A DNA stretch of 62,098 bases from contig JANXWZ010000213.1 in NCBI GenBank assembly GCA_025350865.1, positions 1-62,098 of the forward strand. Reading direction: 5' to 3'. The notes below the pieces were generated by a model. The model worked only from the letters and a program-made list of their open reading frames with translations, did no database searches and had not been told where the DNA came from. Position numbers and translations under genes: made by a program. Below are positions 59,091-62,098 of this stretch, piece by piece. Source of the stretch: Rhodanobacteraceae bacterium (GTDB taxonomy: Bacteria > Acidobacteriota > Terriglobia > Terriglobales > Acidobacteriaceae). Each line of letters begins with the position of its first letter. Position 1 is the first letter of the stretch.

Positions 59091-59981
59091 GTGAGAATCT
59101 TGCGGGCGATGCTGAGGACGTTCCTTGTGATTCCGCTGCTGTTGGCCGCGGTGGTCGACGGTCAGGTGCGCCTGTGGCTAGGCCTGATGACGCCGGGGCC
59201 AGACGGAGCAGTGTGGGGGCATCACTGGTGTCGAAGACTCGTGTGGGCGCTGGGGATTGAATGCCAAATGGAAGGGCCTCTGCCGGATGCGGGTGATGGG
59301 ATGTTGGCGGTGGTTTCAAACCACCTCAGCTACCTGGATGTGCTGCTGTATTCGGCGGCTCGGCCGTTCATCATGGTGTCGAAGACCGAGGTGCGAAGCT
59401 GGCCGGTGATCGGCTGGATTACCGCGCAGGCGGGCACGATCTACGTGCAGCGGCGCGACGTGAAGGGCGGCCAAACGCAGACGCACGCCGATGTGAACGC
59501 GATGATGGCGAACGCCTACCGCAGCGGCCTGCCGGTGGTGTTTTTTCCGGAGGGAACGACCACGGATGGGAACGAGATTCTGGAGTTCAGGCGAGGCCTC
59601 TACAACTCGGTGGTGCATGACCGTGTGCCCGTGAAGGTGGCTGCGATTGCATATGAATTTACGAAGCTGAACCCGCGAGCGACCGTGGGCGAGCATGTCT
59701 GTTTTGTGGGCGACGCAGACTTCGGCCCGCACCTGTTGGGACTGCTGGGGTTACGTGGCCTAACGGCGAAGGTGCGATTCGGCGAGGAGACTGTTGCGGG
59801 TCAGGATCGATTCCAGTTGGCCCGGAATTCCCGGTCGATGATGGTAGAGCTTTACAACGGGTTAGGAGCAATGTCAGTTGCCGGGCAGCAGGCGGCGACG
59901 GTGGAGGGTGCTGAGGATGTGTTCGATCGACCAGTCGATGGACTCGGTGCCATTTACGGTGACGGCGGCGCGAGCCGCTGA
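59091..59981 (+). CDS. olsA: OlsA-like O-acyltransferase
   Basis: A 296-residue PlsC-family acyltransferase that would acylate the lyso-ornithine lipid made by OlsB. N-terminal membrane helix (TFLVIPLLLAAVV), motif I NHLSYLD (His 78, Asp 83), FIMVSKTEVRSWPVIGWI, TIYVQRRD and FPEGTTTDGN. The start could be TTG 59079 (overlapping the olsB stop) or GTG 59091. The last ~36 residues (AMSVAGQQAATVEGAEDVFD and on) overlap the uridine kinase gene on the other strand by 108 bases and look like an extension beyond the family end. Confidence 0.87.
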   Translation: MRILRAMLRTFLVIPLLLAAVVDGQVRLWLGLMTPGPDGAVWGHHWCRRLVWALGIECQMEGPLPDAGDGMLAVVSNHLSYLDVLLYSAARPFIMVSKTEVRSWPVIGWITAQAGTIYVQRRDVKGGQTQTHADVNAMMANAYRSGLPVVFFPEGTTTDGNEILEFRRGLYNSVVHDRVPVKVAAIAYEFTKLNPRATVGEHVCFVGDADFGPHLLGLLGLRGLTAKVRFGEETVAGQDRFQLARNSRSMMVELYNGLGAMSVAGQQAATVEGAEDVFDRPVDGLGAIYGDGGASR

Positions 59982-60509
59982 CGGCAGCACGTACTCGACT
60001 GCCATGGGGTGAGCCGTAGCCCAGAACTGCTCGCGTACACTCTCTTCGGTGCGGCCACGCTCGCGCATGTCGCGGGCGATGCGGCGGAGCAGGCAGACCT
60101 CGTGCGGTGCTTCGACGTAGATCGACATGGTGTAGAGCGGGAGCAGCTCGGGGTAGTGGAGGGCGAGGATGCCTTCGACGATCACGACGCTGTTGGGGGT
60201 GACGGTGTCGAAGCGGTCCGTGCGCGAGTGGGTTGTGAAGTCGTAGATGGGGCGCTGGATGGGTTCGCCGTCGGCGAGTTTGCGGACGTGGTCGATGATG
60301 AGCTCGGACTCGAGCGAGTCGGGGTGGTCGAAGTTGAGCTTGTGGCGGGTGTCGAGCGGGAACTGCGAGAGGTCGCGGTAGTAGAGGTCGAGGGGGAAGA
60401 GCGTGGCGTTGAGTTGGGTGGCGAGCTCGGCGGCGAGGGTTGTTTTGCCGGAGCCGGAACAGCCGGCTATGGCGAGGACTACGGGTTTGGTGGCGGGTGA
60501 TGGGTGCAA
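59874..60509 (-). CDS. udk: uridine kinase
   Basis: A 211-residue pyrimidine-salvage kinase: P-loop AIAGCSGSGKTT (14-24), LDLYYRDLSQFP, NFDHPDSLE, PIYDFTTHSRT, VVIVEGILAL and RRIARDMRERGRTEESV. It starts at a TTG whose only upstream ribosome-like sequence, GGAGGA, belongs to the dispersed repeat at 60511-60546. Its last 36 codons overlap the olsA-like gene in antisense. The gene sits 40 bases after pnp. Confidence 0.93.
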   Translation of the reverse strand: MHPSPATKPVVLAIAGCSGSGKTTLAAELATQLNATLFPLDLYYRDLSQFPLDTRHKLNFDHPDSLESELIIDHVRKLADGEPIQRPIYDFTTHSRTDRFDTVTPNSVVIVEGILALHYPELLPLYTMSIYVEAPHEVCLLRRIARDMRERGRTEESVREQFWATAHPMAVEYVLPSAARAAVTVNGTESIDWSIEHILSTLHRRRLLPGN

Positions 60510-60510
60510 A

Positions 60511-60546
60511 AGCAGATTCCTCCGCTGCGCCGCGGAATGACAAACA
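60511..60546. repeat. dispersed hairpin repeat TCATTCCG...GGAGGAATCTGC, inverted copy
   Basis: Plus reads GCAGATTCCTCCGCTGCGCC then GCGGAATGACA; minus reads TCATTCCGCGGCGCAGCGGAGGAATCTGC-type, as at 4230-4265. It fills the pnp-udk gap and appears to provide the udk ribosome site. Confidence 0.8.
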
Positions 60547-60549
60547 AGG

Positions 60550-61395
60550 TTAGAGGTTTGGGAGGATCGCGGTGATCAGAGCGGTAAAGCGGGACTCCAC
60601 CTGGCGGCCAATCTCCATCACTTCTTCGTGGTTGATGATTTCAGCGGAGACCCCGGCGGCGGAGTTGGTAACCAGCGAGAGGCCCAGAACTTCCAGTCCC
60701 ATGTGGCGAGCGACGATGACCTCATGGACGGTGGACATGCCGACGAGTGTGGCACCAAGCGTGGCAAAGGCGCGGATCTCGGCGGGGGTCTCGAACGAGG
60801 GGCCGAGGACAGCGAGGTAGACGCCTTCGGGGAGGCTGAAGCCGAGGGATTCGGCGGCCTTGTGGGCTGCCGCGCGAAGGTCGGCCGAGTAGGCGGTGGA
60901 CATATCGAAGAAGCGCAGCCCGGAGGTCGGGGTGCGGGCGAAGCGCGGCTCGTTGGGGCCGAGTGCGGCGTTGGTGCCTGTCAGGTTGATGTGGTCTGAA
61001 ATCGCCACAAGAGTGCCGGGCCGGTAGGCGGGGTCGATGCCGCCGGCGGCGTTGGTGACGATCAGCGTGTTGCAGCCAAGGAGAGCGAGGACGCGGGTCG
61101 GGAAGGTGACCTGGTTCATCGCGTAGCCCTCGTAGGCGTGGACGCGGCCCTGCATCACTGCCACCGGCACACCGGCGATCGTGCCAAGAATGAGATTGCC
61201 GGAGTGGCCTTCGACGGTGGATTGCGGGAAGTTGGGGATGGCCGAGTAGGGGATCGTGGTGGCGTCCACCACCTGCGTGCCAAAGGCACCAAGGCCGGAA
61301 CCAAGAATAATGCCGACTCGGGGGACGAGCGGGGTCTGCGTGCCGATGTATGCGGCTGCGGCGGAGGCTTGCGAGAAGATGTCGGGGGCGGTCAT
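60550..61395 (-). CDS. purine nucleoside phosphorylase
   Basis: A 281-residue PNP of the trimeric class that releases guanine or hypoxanthine from their nucleosides with phosphate. GIILGSGLGAFG and VEGHSGNLILG hold the phosphate site, MQGRVHAYEGYAM and VTNAAGGI follow, and the base-binding GPSFETPAEIRAF, VGMSTVHEVIVARHMGL and SLVTNSAAG finish it. ATG 61395. udk follows, so purine and pyrimidine salvage are grouped. Confidence 0.95.
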   Translation of the reverse strand: MTAPDIFSQASAAAAYIGTQTPLVPRVGIILGSGLGAFGTQVVDATTIPYSAIPNFPQSTVEGHSGNLILGTIAGVPVAVMQGRVHAYEGYAMNQVTFPTRVLALLGCNTLIVTNAAGGIDPAYRPGTLVAISDHINLTGTNAALGPNEPRFARTPTSGLRFFDMSTAYSADLRAAAHKAAESLGFSLPEGVYLAVLGPSFETPAEIRAFATLGATLVGMSTVHEVIVARHMGLEVLGLSLVTNSAAGVSAEIINHEEVMEIGRQVESRFTALITAILPNL

Positions 61396-61447
61396 GGTGG
61401 TCCCATCATACCGCCGCGCCCCTTCCCGCTGCGATGCTTGGTTTGCG

Positions 61448-62098
61448 TTACTCGTTCACGGCGCGGATCGTCCAGAAGTCGGTCGCGAGCTGCGTGTTGG
61501 TTAGGTACTCATAGGGCATGGTGCAATAGCCCTTCATCCCCCAGGTGGTATTCCACGAGTTGCGCACGATGAAGACGCGCTTCTTGTTGTCGTAACCGAC
61601 GATGAGCATGCAGTGTCCGCCCAGGACGGACTCGCCGGTGGGATTCGGCATGGGAACGACGCCAGTCTTCGCAACGCTGGCTGACTCGAACGAGGCGTAG
61701 ACGGTGAAGCCGAAGACGATCGGGAATCCTTCTGCCAGGCAGCCCTGTAGCTGGGTAAGCGTCTGCGGGACCTTGGCGTAGGTAGAGACGAGATCCAGCT
61801 TGGCGTCGGAGTAGGCGGTGGGTGGCGGCTGCACGGCGAACTGGGTGGTGACGTAAGGCCAGTCAGTCTCAGGTGGTGCGCCGATGGTGGCGACGGCCTT
61901 GATGCCGTCGCGGACCTGGGCTCCGGAATCGGAGGAGGCCGTGCCTTCGATGACGCGCTCGCTGTAATAAATGAAGAGGCGGGATGGGATGAAAGCTTTT
62001 TTCCCGAGCTTCATCTGGGCGAACTGGACGGCGGCTCCGACGCCGTTGGCGGTGCAGCTGCCGAGGTCACCCTGGTCGTATACGGGCGGGCAGTTGGG
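61448..62098 (-). CDS. papain-like (C1) cysteine protease, N-terminus outside window
   Basis: Partial gene running off the window end; 217 codons are visible without a start. The catalytic Cys is in QGDLGSCTANGVGAAVQ at the cut edge, the His in VLGGHCMLIVGYD and the Asn in FIVRNSWNTTWGMKGYC, the order of papain-family (C1A) proteases. This group in bacteria is usually secreted. Whether a signal peptide or pro-domain exists cannot be seen. It ends 53 bases before the pnp start. Confidence 0.92.
   Translation of the reverse strand, partial: PNCPPVYDQGDLGSCTANGVGAAVQFAQMKLGKKAFIPSRLFIYYSERVIEGTASSDSGAQVRDGIKAVATIGAPPETDWPYVTTQFAVQPPPTAYSDAKLDLVSTYAKVPQTLTQLQGCLAEGFPIVFGFTVYASFESASVAKTGVVPMPNPTGESVLGGHCMLIVGYDNKKRVFIVRNSWNTTWGMKGYCTMPYEYLTNTQLATDFWTIRAVNE

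Overview
The window looks like the chromosome of an acidobacterium, most likely family Acidobacteriaceae (Granulicella/Edaphobacter/Terriglobus-like). This is inferred from high GC, frequent TTG and GTG starts, many short hairpin repeats between genes, a cupin closely resembling the manganese hydroxynitrile lyase of Granulicella tundricola, and several exported families I associate with that phylum. No phage, insertion sequence, CRISPR array, rRNA or tRNA was recognised.

Layout. 0-7 kb: rpoC, a YihY-type membrane protein, then two phd/vapC toxin-antitoxin loci, the first with only a 34-codon toxin stub. 7-14.7 kb: a Cys/His-rich small protein, a GT39-type glycosyltransferase with a cytochrome P450, a secreted esterase, a thioredoxin-like protein and a second YihY protein. 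14.8-22.7 kb: pyruvate kinase, an Uma2 nuclease-like protein, mutL, a very unusual Arg/Gly/Phe-rich disordered protein, cmk and a cold-shock gene. 23-30 kb: a broken NHL-repeat lipoprotein gene, an exported protein with no ordinary start codon, 2-oxoglutarate dehydrogenase E1, a bifunctional NAD(P)HX repair enzyme and tsaE. 30-34.4 kb: a small membrane protein, a methyltransferase, a DUF59 protein, the cupin, an SDR, a frameshifted membrane protein and a polyprenyl diphosphate synthase.

34.6-48 kb is the most distinctive part. A 1202-residue secreted protein alternates collagen-like Gly-X-Y tracts with eight ~50-residue Trp/Tyr-rich modules. It is followed by a GH105-type unsaturated uronyl hydrolase, an Hpt protein, two exported or beta-trefoil proteins around a 40-bp palindrome, two tandem PQQ-like beta-propeller proteins, a lone receiver and a hybrid histidine kinase with two receivers. 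48-54 kb: a deoxyhypusine-synthase-like enzyme, a higBA pair with its operator and a third unknown gene, a membrane-anchored LuxR regulator with DUF4199, a DUF1761 gene with one amber stop, a hydrolase, and a three-gene XRE operon with a readable self-regulated promoter. 54-62 kb: nicotinate phosphoribosyltransferase, an S1/P1-type nuclease, DUF2062, a probable ornithine-lipid cluster (acyltransferase, OlsB-like, OlsA-like), uridine kinase, purine nucleoside phosphorylase and the C-terminal part of a papain-like protease cut by the window edge.

Themes: nucleotide and NAD metabolism (cmk, udk, pnp, pncB, NAD(P)HX repair); envelope and polysaccharide functions (collagen-like adhesin, GH105, esterase, ornithine lipids, propellers); small regulatory or toxin-antitoxin units with visible operators; and at least four genes with frameshifts, stops or truncations. 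At least fifteen short hairpin repeats in a few families sit between genes or at gene ends.
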